Shown here piece by piece: positions 23,111 to 35,269 of a DNA stretch of 64,000 bases; the first letter of the stretch is position 1, and the number at the start of each line of letters is the position of its first letter. The notes beneath the pieces are model-generated. The model did not search any database. It worked only from the letters and a program-made list of their open reading frames with translations, and was not told the DNA's origin. The position numbers and the translations under genes were made by a program. Location of the stretch: positions 1,302,001-1,366,000 of the forward strand of contig JAUDYN010000009.1 in assembly GCA_030407005.1 (NCBI GenBank), written 5' to 3'. The DNA is from Desarmillaria ectypa. Its lineage: Eukaryota > Basidiomycota > Agaricomycetes > Agaricales > Physalacriaceae.

Positions 23111-25001
23111 ATCTAAAACAAGTTTTAGATGAGCTGTGGAGCATACATCATACTATACTCACAAGCGAGATGGTCATGACGAGATTCAGTCTGAGAAACG
23201 ACACTTTGTTCCTCTCTCCAACTATGACGACAATAAACATAATTTCGGTGCAAATAACGAGACAGCAGTTCGTATACTGATGACAGAATCAATTAGATCC
23301 ACCTACCAACAACATCTTGATATCAGATTGGTTAGAGGGGCATGGTGATTGCATCATAATATCACGCATCTCTGGCACTGGAATAGTAACGATACAAAGC
23401 GAATCCATGTTTTGATGCAGGTCTGCGATTGATGTATTCAAACAATCTGTGAGAAGGGTATGCTGTGTCATCGGGGTGATGAGGTGCGCCAGAATGTTAT
23501 CCGAGGTAATTTCAAGGGCAAGATGTTCAGCCCAAGACTTTGGTCTATTAGACGAAAGATGGGGAGAGGGCGGATCGATCATTGAGTCACCGGGTGACCA
23601 TGATCCTGGCTAGAGAAAGAACTTTTCTGACTGGATGATGCCATATCTGGTCAGTCAAGACGATGGGTGAAAAACGGAGCGGATACTATACACGAAGGCA
23701 CGAGACAGAAAAGACATAGAAAAGTGAAGACGGAGTTTAGCACACCCTGGCTGTTGGATCTAGACAAGATAAGTACTTCAGAAGGAAAGGAGCAGAAGCC
23801 AGCTGGTAACCGACTAGATATGAGGTGCGCATTCCGAACTCACGAAAGAAAATTAACAATGAAGACCAACTGGGAGATAGTACAGTTACTCCACATGAGA
23901 TGCAATCTAAGAAGAACCAAAGTGCAAACTTTTAAGTTGATAAGTTGTCCGATTCTCATGCAGGTGTTGGGAAACTCCAAACTCGTCCAGACAAAGGTCT
24001 CGTGAAGTCAAAGACCGTCCCCAGTCAACGTAATATACGAAAGAGTATCTTCTCTTTCAAAAAATAGCGAAGATATTTTTGCAGCAGTTACCGGCTCCGC
24101 CATCGGCATGGGGTGAACAAACACTGAAGCTGAAGCTGAAGGGTTGGAGAGACCAAACCATGCAGCCGAACTAACTCGGCTAACGGGATGATCGGACCGA
24201 TGTACCGGTCATGAAAGACTGAGTGGCCTTCCTTCCATCTACATACCACCACAAAGCCTTGAAAACAACGAATGGCAAGTTGTGATATACATTATGCAAT
24301 AACATTAACTAGCCGGATTACTAGACAAATGGAACTCTTGGTCCAGTCTTTCCCTCTGCATTATTTCAGCTTATTTAAATAATATTAAGTTTTGAATTTT
24401 CTGTCACCTATGACAAGGTTGCATTCTCGGACGAGATATGCTGGTCGATAGTGCTTCAGAGAGTGTTCCATGTTTTGAACTTCTTCGGCCACCTTCTCAG
24501 GGTCGATGTATATCCTACCGACGGAAATATGTCCGTTACTAGAGTTGCGACGACGATTTTCGGAACTTTGACTAGAATGGACCCGGCGCCTTCTCCTCGT
24601 ACGTAGTCCAACTTTTCTTATTTCACAGCGAGTTGCGATTGGCATGTAGTAAGCGTGTATGGGTTGGTTTTCCCGCGTCTTGCTCCGTGAGGGTAGGTGC
24701 TTCATGTTAAGACCATTTATTCACAGATTTGAATACACTTATGCTTTCTACCTAGACTTGTAAATGCTGCACTCAGCACCGAATCATTATCCTTCATTTT
24801 TTCCCCTCCAAGTGCTACTGATGACGGCGTTGTAATCAAGTCGTTGGCATCACCTCGGGCTCGGGCACCCCGCTGTTCATCACATACGTCAACGACAGTT
24901 CCCTACCTTTGCGCAAATCCCGGGAATATTCAAAGGTATTGTCTTATTGTGTAAACTAAGACATGTAATATCATCCCAATCCCCGCAGGTCGGCCGCACT
25001 C
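23111..25001. other. Gene-poor stretch
   Basis: Frames at 23289-23582 (-), 23667-24005 (+) and 24385-24705 (-) show no recognised domain. The last contains an Arg-rich segment (RTRRRRRVHSSQSSENRRR) then a charged helix, and might be the tail of a degraded gene. A small tandem of AAGCTG occurs near 24126-24140. Nothing else can be supported. Confidence 0.4.
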
Positions 25002-26367
25002 ATGCCCAAGATTGTCCATTCTCAGCTACCTAACGAAACCTGGGACACGATCATTGATTTCCTGCACCCGGACCACCCTTCGCTCGTGGTCTGCAGTCTT
25101 GTTTGCAGGTCATGGCTCCCCAGGAGTCGATATCATCTGTTCAAAAGAATAGTACTTCGATCTCAACATAACCAGCAGAAATTCTTGAGGTCGACCACTG
25201 GCATGACATTGCAGAATTGCACGTTCGGGGGATACACCCACCGCCTCGAGCTGTACGGGAACTGCGCTAAAAGTCCCTGGGTACCAGACAGAACCACACT
25301 ATTCTCTTGGGATTTATGTGAGGCCATCATCTCACGCCTCCCACTCTTCTCCACAGTCACTTCTCTCCATCTGAGCGGCGTCTATTGGGACCAGATGCAT
25401 GACATTGTCGTTCCTTCCGTGATGTCCATATTCTGGAACATCACGGAATTGGACCTGACTGACATGCTCTGGGAGGATCCCGTCTGTCTCATCCAGTTTC
25501 TGGTGGCATTTCCCATGTTAGAGCAGCTTCGCATATGCACCGGCGGATTGACGACAGATGAGCTTCCTGAGAGGGTAGCCTGCTATAAGCTAGGAACGCG
25601 TCTTCGTCGTTTGGTTCTCAAAGCTATTCTGATCGAAAGTCGCGTGGCGAATTTCGGCTATCTTTTCAAGTGGCTGTCGACGCAGCATCCTCCACTCGAT
25701 TATCTCGAAATCGACATGTCCTTTCACTCACCCATGATGCTCTCTGGAGGTCTTGCCGATTGCGCAGTGTTTATCCGCAACCTTCGCGATGTCCGGCATT
25801 TTGTGGTGGCACTACCACAAACGGAGAGGTCGATCACCCGTGAGTTTTCCTGAATTCTGGTGTATCGGGGTTTTGGACTTGACTGATTACTACGATGAAG
25901 CTTCGCAACCAGTCTTGGATTTGTCACATTGGACTAATTTGCGCATATTGCATTACCGACAGTACCCCTCAGATGTGCTTTATCCGTGGCAACATCATTT
26001 GCAAGAGTCTATATCCAAGATACCGCAGTTACAGGAGCTGAGGATACAACTGTCATTTGGGTTGTACGACTCGACATGTCTCGTTAGCGTCTTCCGCTGG
26101 GAAGAGCTAGACAATGTCTTATCACTTCTGCCGAATTTAATTGTGGTACAATTTGCTTTGAAAGGGATAGAATCAGAAACTGCAGACCTAAAGGGTGAAA
26201 AGCGGCTCCTTAGTTATAAACTCCCTCGATGCACTTCTCGAGGCCTCTTATCCGTAACAGAAGTAGTTGATGATTATGGTGCGTGGTCCCTCCCTGATCG
26301 ACGAATTGCTGTACTTAAGGATGCTGGCCTCAGTTTGAAGTACTGGGTGGTTTTTTGCATACATTAG
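25002..26367 (+). CDS. F-box protein with LRR-like C-terminal region
   Basis: The ATG at 25002 is followed by an N-terminal F-box (QLPNETWDTIIDFLHP then LVVCSLVCRSWLPRSRYHLF), the Skp1-binding adaptor of SCF ubiquitin ligases. The rest has leucine-rich, irregular repeats (TSLHLSGVYW, ELDLTDMLW, LRRLVLKAILI, LDLSHWTNLRILHY). The frame change near 25840 is explained by a 61-nt intron with donor GTGAGTTTTCC and an AG at GATGAAG; joining gives SITPSQPVLDLSHW in frame. The total is about 430 aa. Agaricomycete genomes contain large, fast-evolving sets of such proteins; the substrate is unknown. It resembles the F-box gene at 30767-32165. Confidence 0.82.
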
Positions 26368-26455
26368 ATCTATTCCATTACACCGCCGAAGCCCCATCGT
26401 TTATAAATATCATAGTCATTCGACCAATAATTATAATATGAAATGCACGAACTCT

Positions 26456-28346
26456 CTATGCAGGGTTGTCCTCCAAAGAAACATCAGTTGCTTGGGTTCT
26501 CTGGGAACCTGGGTGTACGAATTCAAGCGTATCGTTCCACGTAGGAGTGGCGCTCTGTCCGAGGACACGCGACCGGAGGTTGAGGATGAGGTGTGCTCCC
26601 TGCCGAGTCAACATTTAGGTCAATATGGAAAACGAACCGTTCAGAATTGGTGCGCACGGAATAAGAATAAAACGCCATGGTCCACCTGCGAATCCGGTCT
26701 GTTTATGCACGGTCGTTTGTAAAATTGAGGCTTACGGTAGAAATGCCGATTGTATAGGGCCACTAACAGCGAAGGAAGGAATCATACCAACAACAAGCGC
26801 CGCTATTAGCGATGAGATTTTTTTTCTTTGATCGGCAAACATAGAATTAAAACATACCGGCAATCCTGTCGATCGCGGAGAAAAGATTCAGAATACGAAG
26901 ACCCTTCAAATGGGGAAAGAGAAAATGACCTACAATGCAAAGAAAATACTACCATCTGTAACAAAGGCCATCAAAAGTGGAGAAACGGACTCTAGCTCGC
27001 GGATATTCTTCAACGTAATGCTGCCGTTCAAAGACCTATGCGTCTGGAATAGTTTCCATAACGTCAGTCCCAGAAATATGACTGTGAGATAGGTTAGGTT
27101 CAGGTGCTCAGTAGATGCAGTCATATCAATACGAACGGGCAAGAGTCAAGTTTGGAACACTTTTATCCGGAAGAATTAGCAAACGCTTGTAGATAGGAAG
27201 AGAAACAAAGCGAACTATGTCGACAGAACGAATCCAAATTGTGGAACTGGCGCTGTGCAGCCTTGCCAAGGAGCTGGTACGGAATACGTCCCTGCAGCAA
27301 GATCGATGGCTAGCCTAGAACATGCATAAAGAGCACCCTATGAATAAACGTTCAGCGCATGACTGGTTCTCCGCTGATGAAGACCCACCGTTGCGTCACC
27401 TATCGGAAATTAAATTTGTATTCAGTAATGTGAACCAGACCGTACCAATAACGAAGAGAACCATAAAAGTCAGCACTAATGCATGCATGTAAGCGTTGCA
27501 ACGCATGCAAAAACCGACGTGTTCACGTACGCCATCTATTTCGGTTGTACAAGGAAAAGACCCGAAGAAGCAATATGATGTCCAATATTATGATCACGAA
27601 AGAGGGTCCGCCGCTAGGATGGGGTTAGTTCACAGAGACGGCACAATGGCACAACCACTCACATTAAAGACCAATACCAGTAGGCTTGACAGCTAGAACG
27701 ATGGTGTTGAGAAGTACACCTTAAAGGTAGACGCCATAACATACAACTGCAGAACGGTATACATGTAAGGCCAAGTCAGTCAGGGTAGCCAATCGAGCTC
27801 ACTCTTTTGGGGATGTCAGTAGCAAGGGACACTATGACATGTTCATATCAGATATGCGGCGATAGCAAGCGCTATGTAAAAGACCCGTACTGATGTTCGC
27901 CCCACTAGAACCAATGTCATTTGTTCATCCAAGACGGGAAGGTTGAACAAGAATACTGACATGAGATAGAGAAAAGGGTAGTAACGAGCAAGGAAATACA
28001 TCAACTTGGGTATCGACCATTGAGAGCTTTGGGGAATCATGAATCATGCCAATACGTATTATCAATCATTGGACTTACACCCAGATGTAGTTAACCTAGG
28101 GAACGACTATTCAGAAAAACCAATGGTAGGAATATAGACGGCGTACTTCATCCCCGAACGACACAATGATGTCCCATGTCAAAAAAGACAACGCGGAAAC
28201 TATGTTGTTACTATCAGAGAAAGAAAAACACGAAAGAGGGCGCCACGACACGTACCATACGAATAGCTGCTCTTTTTGTTGTCGTAAAGGTTCTTGACAA
28301 AGGCCTGGAACGCGGCGATGGCAGGGGAAGCATCCGCATCCGACAT
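26456..28346 (-). CDS. DUF6533-family multi-pass membrane protein, many short exons
   Basis: No long ORF exists here, but splicing short minus-strand exons gives a recognisable family. The ATG at 28346 starts MSDADASPAIAAFQAFVKNLYD. Then FLTWDIIVSFGDE joins VNYIW and QWSIPKLMYFLARYYPFLYLM, which together are the DUF6533 signature. Later exons give GGPSFVIIILDIILLLRVFSLYNRNRW, PWQGCTAPVPQFGFVL, LTYLTVIFLGLTLWKLF and a final HLILNLRS..NDTLEFVHPG ending at the stop 26456-26458. About nine introns are required. The function of DUF6533 proteins is unknown; they are numerous membrane proteins of agaricomycetes. The exact exon borders between 27900 and 27100 are approximate. Confidence 0.7.
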
Positions 28347-29414
28347 TTTTTAATCAAGGCAGAAGTTGTGGGTATGACAGTCGAAAAAGCAGTCTATCTG
28401 CGATGTTTGACGAATCTCATGGGCTTGCACCAAGCTAATATAGAAAATGCACCCAGGTTCATTGGCGAACAGCCCTGGATCTAAAGCAGGGATGATGGCC
28501 GTTTTGGGACCTTGTACATGTGGATCGGCTACTGGAGATGTAGCAGACCACCGCGAAAAGATGGAAATGATGATGGGATCAACACGCCCAATTCATCGGA
28601 GCAATTCATTGATAGTGGCTCATCGGAAGTCACACTCCTTCAGGAAATCGTTTGCAAAAAGCAACGAGGTAGTGGGGACAAACCAAATCAAAGAATGCGA
28701 CGGTTGGAGCTCCTGAAAACGAATCAGAGAATCAGTTTCATATGCGCGTTGATACATTTCACCTCTGGGCAATGTCCGTACAGCCATTTACGCCATGGCC
28801 AAACCTTTCGGGTTGTAACCTTTCATCTTCAATTTGAAACTCACCGTAGCTTTCGGAAAGTGTCGACCATTGTGTCTGGAATTCCCGGACCGAGAAGAGA
28901 ATGCCAAATATTGAGAGGTGCCAGCCAAATACAGGTCGAAAGTTTTCTCTTCACGTCACCGGTAGTCTCCAATACTTTGTCGAAAATGAAATGAAGGCAG
29001 CGCAAATGGAGTGAAGCAGGAATGGTGGTGATGCTCAGGTCTTTGGCTCAAGTTTCGAGAACTTCAGTAGGGCAAAAACCCTTTCTCTACAATGCAGACT
29101 TAGCTGAAAGTGTCTTTACAGATTTCCGCGTTCTTCAGGGAAATATGCTACAATCCTAGAAATACCCATAGAGTCTATCTAGAAAGGGTATATGATGGCA
29201 TTTTAGAGCCGTGTTTGTAAGGATTTTTTAAGTTACTCGGCGCGCTGTGTTTGACCAATATCCTAGGGCGAATAAATCTCACTATGTCCGCGGCACCCAA
29301 AGCAGTCTATCTACAGTGCATGTCCAATACCACGATCACTCCAATCTCGCTATTCCAGATTTTTTTTCCGGCGTCGGTGTGTCCAGCATTGCTCCTCTCT
29401 CCGCCTTAACTCAC
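28347..29414. other. Unassigned stretch
   Basis: Short frames on both strands (for example 28512-28994 plus) lack recognised motifs and good starts. The minus strand shows weakly protein-like segments, but no splice model held together. Nothing is supported. Confidence 0.3.
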
Positions 29415-30137
29415 TTTTGTCAGGATACGTCCTAGCCCACCTCCATCCATGCCAGTCGTCTCACAATCTGAAATCCCTCACCCAACTCCTCAGCCAATAC
29501 TCTGAATGGTGCCGTATTTCTGCAACTCTACTCGGGGTTAACCCGCCTACAGTCGTCCAGCTTCTCTGGTCCATGAAATGTCGCAGATTCAGCCTTGCGT
29601 CAAGCGTAGCGGCGGGGAAAGGCGACGGGCGCGACGAAGTCCGGGAAGAACGCGTCAAGTCGCTTGAGGCCGTCTGGCCTGACCCGTTGACAAATCCGAC
29701 ACCCGTGCAGCAACAGCACGCGCTAGCGGGGACGTACAAGGTGGTGGATTCATCTACGGAACTTTTTGGTACACCATGGGGACACTGTGGCGAAAGCCTA
29801 TCCTTTGCTTCGTGAATATCTCTTTTTGAAATTCCTACAACAGTCAACTGACGCTTTGAATATATCCAGACTCTTTGAAACGATCCATACCGTGCCTCCG
29901 CTTGCCACCCTCGCGTTGAGCGTCAAATCGATGTCCTCTATGATTCCAGGGACGAATATCGTCCCTGTTCAAGTCATACCTCATCTCAACTGCATGTACG
30001 ATATCGTCGAGGTCCTCCGTGCTTCTGGATCGTTACGTCCGATGTGTCTCAATTGTCAACATTTGGCGAAGGGGAGAGTCGACGACTACGCGCACCATTT
30101 TATGACAAAAGATTATTGCATCCACACTGCGATGTAA
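29415..30137 (+). CDS. Possible two-exon conserved fungal protein, unknown
   Basis: Two overlapping plus frames may be joined by a splice near 29770. The second (KAYPLLREYLFLKFLQQ..LFETIHTVPPLATLALSVKS..MYDIVEVLRASGSLRPMCLNCQHLAKG) has good helical structure and a CxxC pair near its end. This resembles the C-terminal part of agaricomycete unknowns that I cannot name. The frames open at TTG rather than ATG, so the start is unresolved. The opposite strand has a frame of similar length in the first exon, which lowers confidence. Confidence 0.3.
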
Positions 30138-30766
30138 TCGGATACCCCCTGCCTTCCGTTCCTTCTTCTCTTCACACTGCACGTCCAATACCCTCGATCG
30201 AGTATCTACTCTTCGGCTAGACATCAGGTACCCCAGGACCTCTCTAGATTCGACGAAGCACATCATCGAAGCGACAGCATTTCGAGGGAGGCTTTCTGAA
30301 GAGTATCCTCTCCAACAACCTTTTATGCCTTCAAACTCGTTATTATGGAATAACACCCAAAATACGCAGCAGGTATCCGAGACTACGGAGCAGTGCTGGA
30401 GTTTGCATTCTGGGCCCTGATAGACTGGTAGCGAGACAATAAATGTCGTACGTTGTAGAAATATCGTCATTTCTGACCAAGGTATGTCAAAAATAGATAC
30501 TGGGTAACTTACCTCGCTCGAGTACCCAACACTTCGATAGATTCCAACGTCGCCATGAACAGTACTTACTGAAAATTATGAATCCCTTTTGAGTACGTCA
30601 TGTACAGGTGTAGGAAGAAAGCATAGATAGATTTACAAATCTAGTTACGCGTGTATGATGTTGAATAAATAGTCTTGGCTTTGGGGTGGAAATCAAAGTT
30701 TATAACTGCACAATCTTCCTGGAGCCACTCTGGAATGTAGGAATGAGCCATACCCCGCGGACTCCC
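30138..30766. other. Intergenic, no gene recognised
   Basis: A minus frame at 30033-30470 overlaps the preceding ORF and shows no domain. The remainder, the 3' flank of the F-box gene, is AT-rich with no feature. Confidence 0.4.
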
Positions 30767-32165
30767 TTATTCTGCGAATAAGCACGAGTTCTGTGTGGGC
30801 AGAAACTCAAAATGAAGGATTCCCTTGGAATCGCAGTCAGCGAGCCTACTTCGGTAGAGTTTCTCCGAAGGTGCTAGCTTGTGATAGTAGACGGAGAATT
30901 TGATCGTTTGCAAGCTCGAGAGATACAACGACGCTAAAGCCTGGGCGAGGGATTCCCACTGATCTTCACCGAGACTATCGAGAACCCCAACACCAAGCGA
31001 GAATGACAGCGATTCTATAAACGGCGAGCGGATCTGCGAGAGCAGCATAAAGGCGGTAGAAAGCTTGGCGCAGTCACAAGCTTCCCAGCCAACTTGACGA
31101 AAGTGAAGGGACTGGAGACTTGTAAGACAAGAGAGATCAATATATTCAGATATCTGGTCTGAAGAGGATGAGTAAAATGGCCTAGCGTCGACTACATATC
31201 AACTCACTCGCAAGTGTAAAGATTGTCAGGAAAGAAATTGTCAAGGTCTCAATGCTGCTGCCAATTGCCTGGAGCAAGCAACCGCACGACTCCAGCTCGG
31301 CGGTAGTGACGGAGTAAAGTACTAGATCACGAATAGCTGGTGCGGGTAGAAGATAGGCCATCCAGAGAAAGATCTCCTGTCTTGAAGAGATATTGAGGCC
31401 AAAGACATCAAAAAGGTGACCCTGAGTGAAGTGCAGGGTAGAAAGTGAAGGCCAGAGAAGTGTATCGGTTGCACAACCAAAAGGAAGGATCTCGTCCTCA
31501 ATCATGACGTTCCCCCCGTCTCCTTCATCTACAATCATTGCCGCAAATTCCTCATCTTCATCATTAGGGAATAGGTCGTCGTCGACAAAAGAGAAACAAA
31601 TGGCGATAGACAGGTCTTCCAGACGAGGAAAACTGCAGAGGAATTGGATGACCTGAAGGTTGTTGTCAAAGGAGACATTGGAAAGATGGAGAACCTTGAC
31701 GCTGGAGAAAGTATGCAGGATGGAAGACGACCATTTCATATCATGCAGAAGTCCCCAAGAGACTTTGCTCAAGCGGAAGGAGCAGACATTGAGACGTCGG
31801 CCAGCGAGATAGGGAACAATATTATCCCATCGAGTCCAAAACTTTTCATAATGGGTGAGTTTCGTGAAAGCGTTTTCGATCTCGACGTTTTGGATGTATG
31901 GCAAGAATGTGGAAGAATAGGAAAGAAGGATGAAGAAGCCGTCGATGTTGCATGGCGCGAGTTTTAGAGTGTCCCAGAGATGAAAGCGGCTTGCAGGGAG
32001 CCAAGATCTGCATACGAGACTGCAAGACATAAGCGAGGCCCTGTCTGCGTGAAGGAAATCGATAACTATGTCGCAAAGCTCCGGCGGTAAAATCTGGTTG
32101 GGAAGCCAGTACCCAACCGACTGTTCTATCTGTAGATGAATCCTTTTCAACAGCAAGGAAGACAT
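30767..32165 (-). CDS. F-box protein (second copy)
   Basis: The ATG at 32165; the F-box is QILPPELCDIVIDFLHA followed by LMSCSLVCRSWLPASRFHLW, almost the same text as the F-box at 25002. LRR-like segments follow (VKVLHLSNVSFDNNLQVIQFLCSFPRLEDL, LWPSLSTLHFTQGHLF) with an acidic insert (FPNDEDEEFAAMIVDEGDGG). An intron near 31185-31139 (donor GTGAGTTGA, acceptor CTTCAG) joins TLA to NQISEYIDLSCLTSLQSLHF in frame. The protein ends at 30767. It is a probable SCF substrate receptor of unknown target and lies head-to-head with SAM50 across 243 bp. Confidence 0.82.
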
Positions 32166-32408
32166 TGAGGGATGTCGCTTCTGTGTATCGCAGGGAAATA
32201 TAGTGGTTCGAGTTCAAGAGCACCAAATTAAACTCCGCGCCGCTACCCCGGGCCACGTGACCGCGGGCCCTTTATGTTTTCTGCCGAGCGAATTCCTTCT
32301 CTTCGCCACTCTTCTCACTAAATATTCGGATACTGCCAGTCGCCGACGCGTCTGTTTTCTCTCTTTGCCTCCTACACTAGATGCCAGCTGACCTACCCAT
32401 ATCGTAGA

Positions 32409-34213
32409 ATGGCAGCAGGCCCAACGGCTTGCACAGACAATGACCCTGATGATGCGAAAAGACTGTTGAAATGGCAGAAGGAACGTATCGCCCGACGAAT
32501 ACGAGGACAATACGAATCTGCCGCTCTCCATCTATCGGAACTGGTGTGTATGATTTCTCTCCTCGGTGGTTAGATAAAGTCAACAGCGACCTCCTAGATA
32601 CACAATAACCTCTCGACCCCGCTGAATATCCACTCAGTACGGGTTGAAGGTGCCAACAACACTCGACAATCGTTTCTTGGCTTTCTAATTAACCCCATTC
32701 TGCTCTCTGGGCCTCATACCGATGTGCAGTCAGTCCTGCACGCTGCAAGATCTATTGCCGACGTGCTCCTCCGGACGGAAACATTCAGCTCTGTAGAGAC
32801 CCGTATAGAGCATGCAAGAGATGAGATTTCAGGCCCTAGGGATGTTGATATTGTATTCAAAACTCACGAAAGAGGGAGGTGGTTCGTCAAGTCAGCTACG
32901 GAGTTCGGGAATAATGAGGGGAGCGCGGTGCGTGGTCCTGTCATCACTCATGTACAGATATTTGACGTTATCTCCAGAGCATAACTGCACGTATCCTCAA
33001 CGTATTCGGTGGTGCTGAATCCTTTGAGGCAAATGTATCTGCTGGAACAACTACGCGCAAATCTTTCCAAGGAACATTATCCGCCCCCATGACTTCTGAC
33101 CTCAACTGTCACACTAACTTCACAGTGTTCGGGCTACATAGAGATCACATAAGCTTTGCGAGCTGCTCAGAGGTCTTACGTGGCGCGAAAGCTGTTGTCA
33201 GGGTGAGCTAGGTCAGCTCGGCGCTCTTCATGTGACCTATCGTTTTTATCGCGATTTTTCCAGGGCGGGAAACCAGTTTCTGGGATGCACGAACTTGCCT
33301 ATGAAGCAGTCATCAGAAATATTGGCGGACTTACACCCACTGCTTCGATGAGGTTCGTGTTACCCAGATTCCTGGCACTGATTCCTTATCATTAAACAGC
33401 ATGCGAGAAGCTGCTGGTACAACGTCCAAGTCAGCGGTGTCATATACATATACACTCGATACGAGAGACGACCGCGTTATGTCGACACGCGGAATGTATG
33501 GTAAAATATACCAGGAACTCGCCGGATTAGGCGGGGACGCATCTTTCTACAAGGCTGAGGCTGAGAGTCAACTGTCACGGCCACTACTACCAGGCGTCGT
33601 GAGTATCAAGTCTTTCCCTGAAGTTTGTGCTGAACCAGTGTTCTCTCTATGTTAGTCAGGATCGATTGCCGTGCGCTCGGGTATCATGTGGGCCCTCTCA
33701 AGGCCAACCCTGTTCCCGGATAGATTTCAACTCGGCGGACCTCTGTCTGTTCGCTCGTTCCAGTCAAATGGCTTAGGTCCAAGAGATGGACGCGAGTGTT
33801 TCCACTACTACATGGATAATCCTTCTGACGTTCAATCGTGACAGCCGATTACTTGGGTGGTGATATTTATTGGTCTGCGGGCCTCAGCATAATATCGAAC
33901 ATCCCGAAGAAGGCACACTGGCCGGTCAAGACCCACGTCTGGTTGAATGCCGGGCGTCTGGATGCCATGGATCGATGTCAGGCTCACTTAGTTCATCCGT
34001 TGATAGCTATTCATATCAGTCATTTTAGCCCGTTCAGTTGTCGAGAACATCACAGAAACTGTTACGCGACCGTCCGTGTCTGCAGGTGTCGGTCTGATAT
34101 ATAAATTTGACCCCGTTCGCGTGGAGGTCAATGTCGGTGTACCGTTGGTAGCGAGCCGGAGTGACGGGACTAGACGAGGCGTGCAGGTCGGAATAGGGCT
34201 AGAATTTCTGTAA
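32409..34213 (+). CDS. sam50: SAM50/Tob55, mitochondrial outer-membrane beta-barrel assembly protein (Omp85 family)
   Basis: Core of the sorting and assembly machinery that inserts beta-barrel proteins such as porin and Tom40 into the mitochondrial outer membrane. The ATG at 32409 starts MAAGPTACTDNDPDDAKRLLKWQ. A single POTRA-like region follows (IHSVRVEGANNTRQSFLGFLINP then IADVLLRTETFSSVE), then the surface-antigen barrel: STRGMYGKIYQELAGLGGDASF, RFQLGGPLSVRSFQSNGLGPRDG and the terminal barrel strand GVQVGIGLEFL. RFQLGG and GLGPRDG are typical Sam50 barrel motifs. Exons are joined by 50-60-nt introns. The total is about 480 aa, the normal size, with no defect seen. Confidence 0.92.
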
Positions 34214-34524
34214 AAAATGAAAAGAGTGCTTGATTTTGACGCAATCTGAAACGGTAACCGCCAAATATTTGCACCGACAAGTCGCCTGTCGGCGGTCCAA
34301 CGCTATAGATAGTTTCATCACTATCACTTTGTTTCACTATATGAATCGTGACAGGCTAAGCCAGGGCACCTAATCCATTCAATGCAATCGACCTTTCTAC
34401 ACAAAATACGAGTATGGTGCCTGTTCCAGCCTAGAGACTGGGTGATTAGGAATACACGACTTGTACAGGTCCTGTGGATGTAGGCGATATATTACTGTTC
34501 GTCCTTTTACTGACCACTTCGTAG
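34214..34524. other. Intergenic or unresolved 5' exon region
   Basis: This should hold the promoter and any first exon of the following gene. ATGs near 34343 and 34413 are quickly closed by stops. Nothing else was seen. Confidence 0.3.
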
Positions 34525-35161
34525 GAGTGAAAACCGTCTACGAATATTTGTGTATCTATTCTGGCCATGCCCTTGGAAACTTCGTCCTTCGCTTCTCTCT
34601 GTACCGGAGCTGCAGGCGAGTCCGGGAATCATAGCAAGGCGGAGGCAGGAAATGGAGATGATCGGTCTCAAATGGACCAGCCTGTTCTGCCTCCGCGATA
34701 CCCCACTATGTACGCTTTATCGTCTCTATGAATGCACTGTCGACTTCAACGAGGACGAGATGATGATAGAATCTCAATATTGGTTCCACGACCAGCCGAC
34801 ATGGCGTCTCGCCGACATTCCAGATCCAAAGGATCCTGACGCCACCCGATACGCTATCCTGGCGGCCACGGCTGAAGCACTTGTGCAGGCATTTAATTAT
34901 AAAATTGCCCTTGGCTTGCGTAGGGGGATTACCCGGGATAATCCTTTTCTCGTGTGCAAGTTCAAGAACGATGCCAATCCACCGTGGGAGGAGTGTCCTT
35001 CTTGGACTCGCAATGTAGGCCCCCTCCCACAGGTTCTACAGCTGTATCCTCCCCTTCCACTTGGAAAGGGGCCAGAGCCCGAGCCCATCACTGCAACAGG
35101 CACAAACCCATTCTTGCTGCGCAACATCCGGGCAAATACTAACCAGTTAAGAAACATATGA
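34525..35161 (+). CDS. Conserved fungal protein of unknown function, 5' exon unresolved
   Basis: A splice acceptor (CTTCGTAG, ending 34524) opens a frame SENRLRIFVYLFWPCPWKLRPSLLS that runs to the stop at 35161. The frame has no usable ATG, so an upstream exon is needed or the gene is truncated. Features: PELQASPGIIARRRQEME, LKWTSLFCLRDTPLCTLYRLYEC, EDEMMIESQYWFH and a Pro-rich tail. The codon content looks coding and similar unknowns occur in agaricomycetes, but no function is known to me. Confidence 0.5.
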
Positions 35162-35269
35162 ATTGAGTTTTAGAGTTCATAGCCATGGGGTACGTCCGAG
35201 TAGTAAGTGCCTGTTACTATTATATGAAAGTATAAGTTACTCAACTTGAGAACCATAGATTAAAAACGA

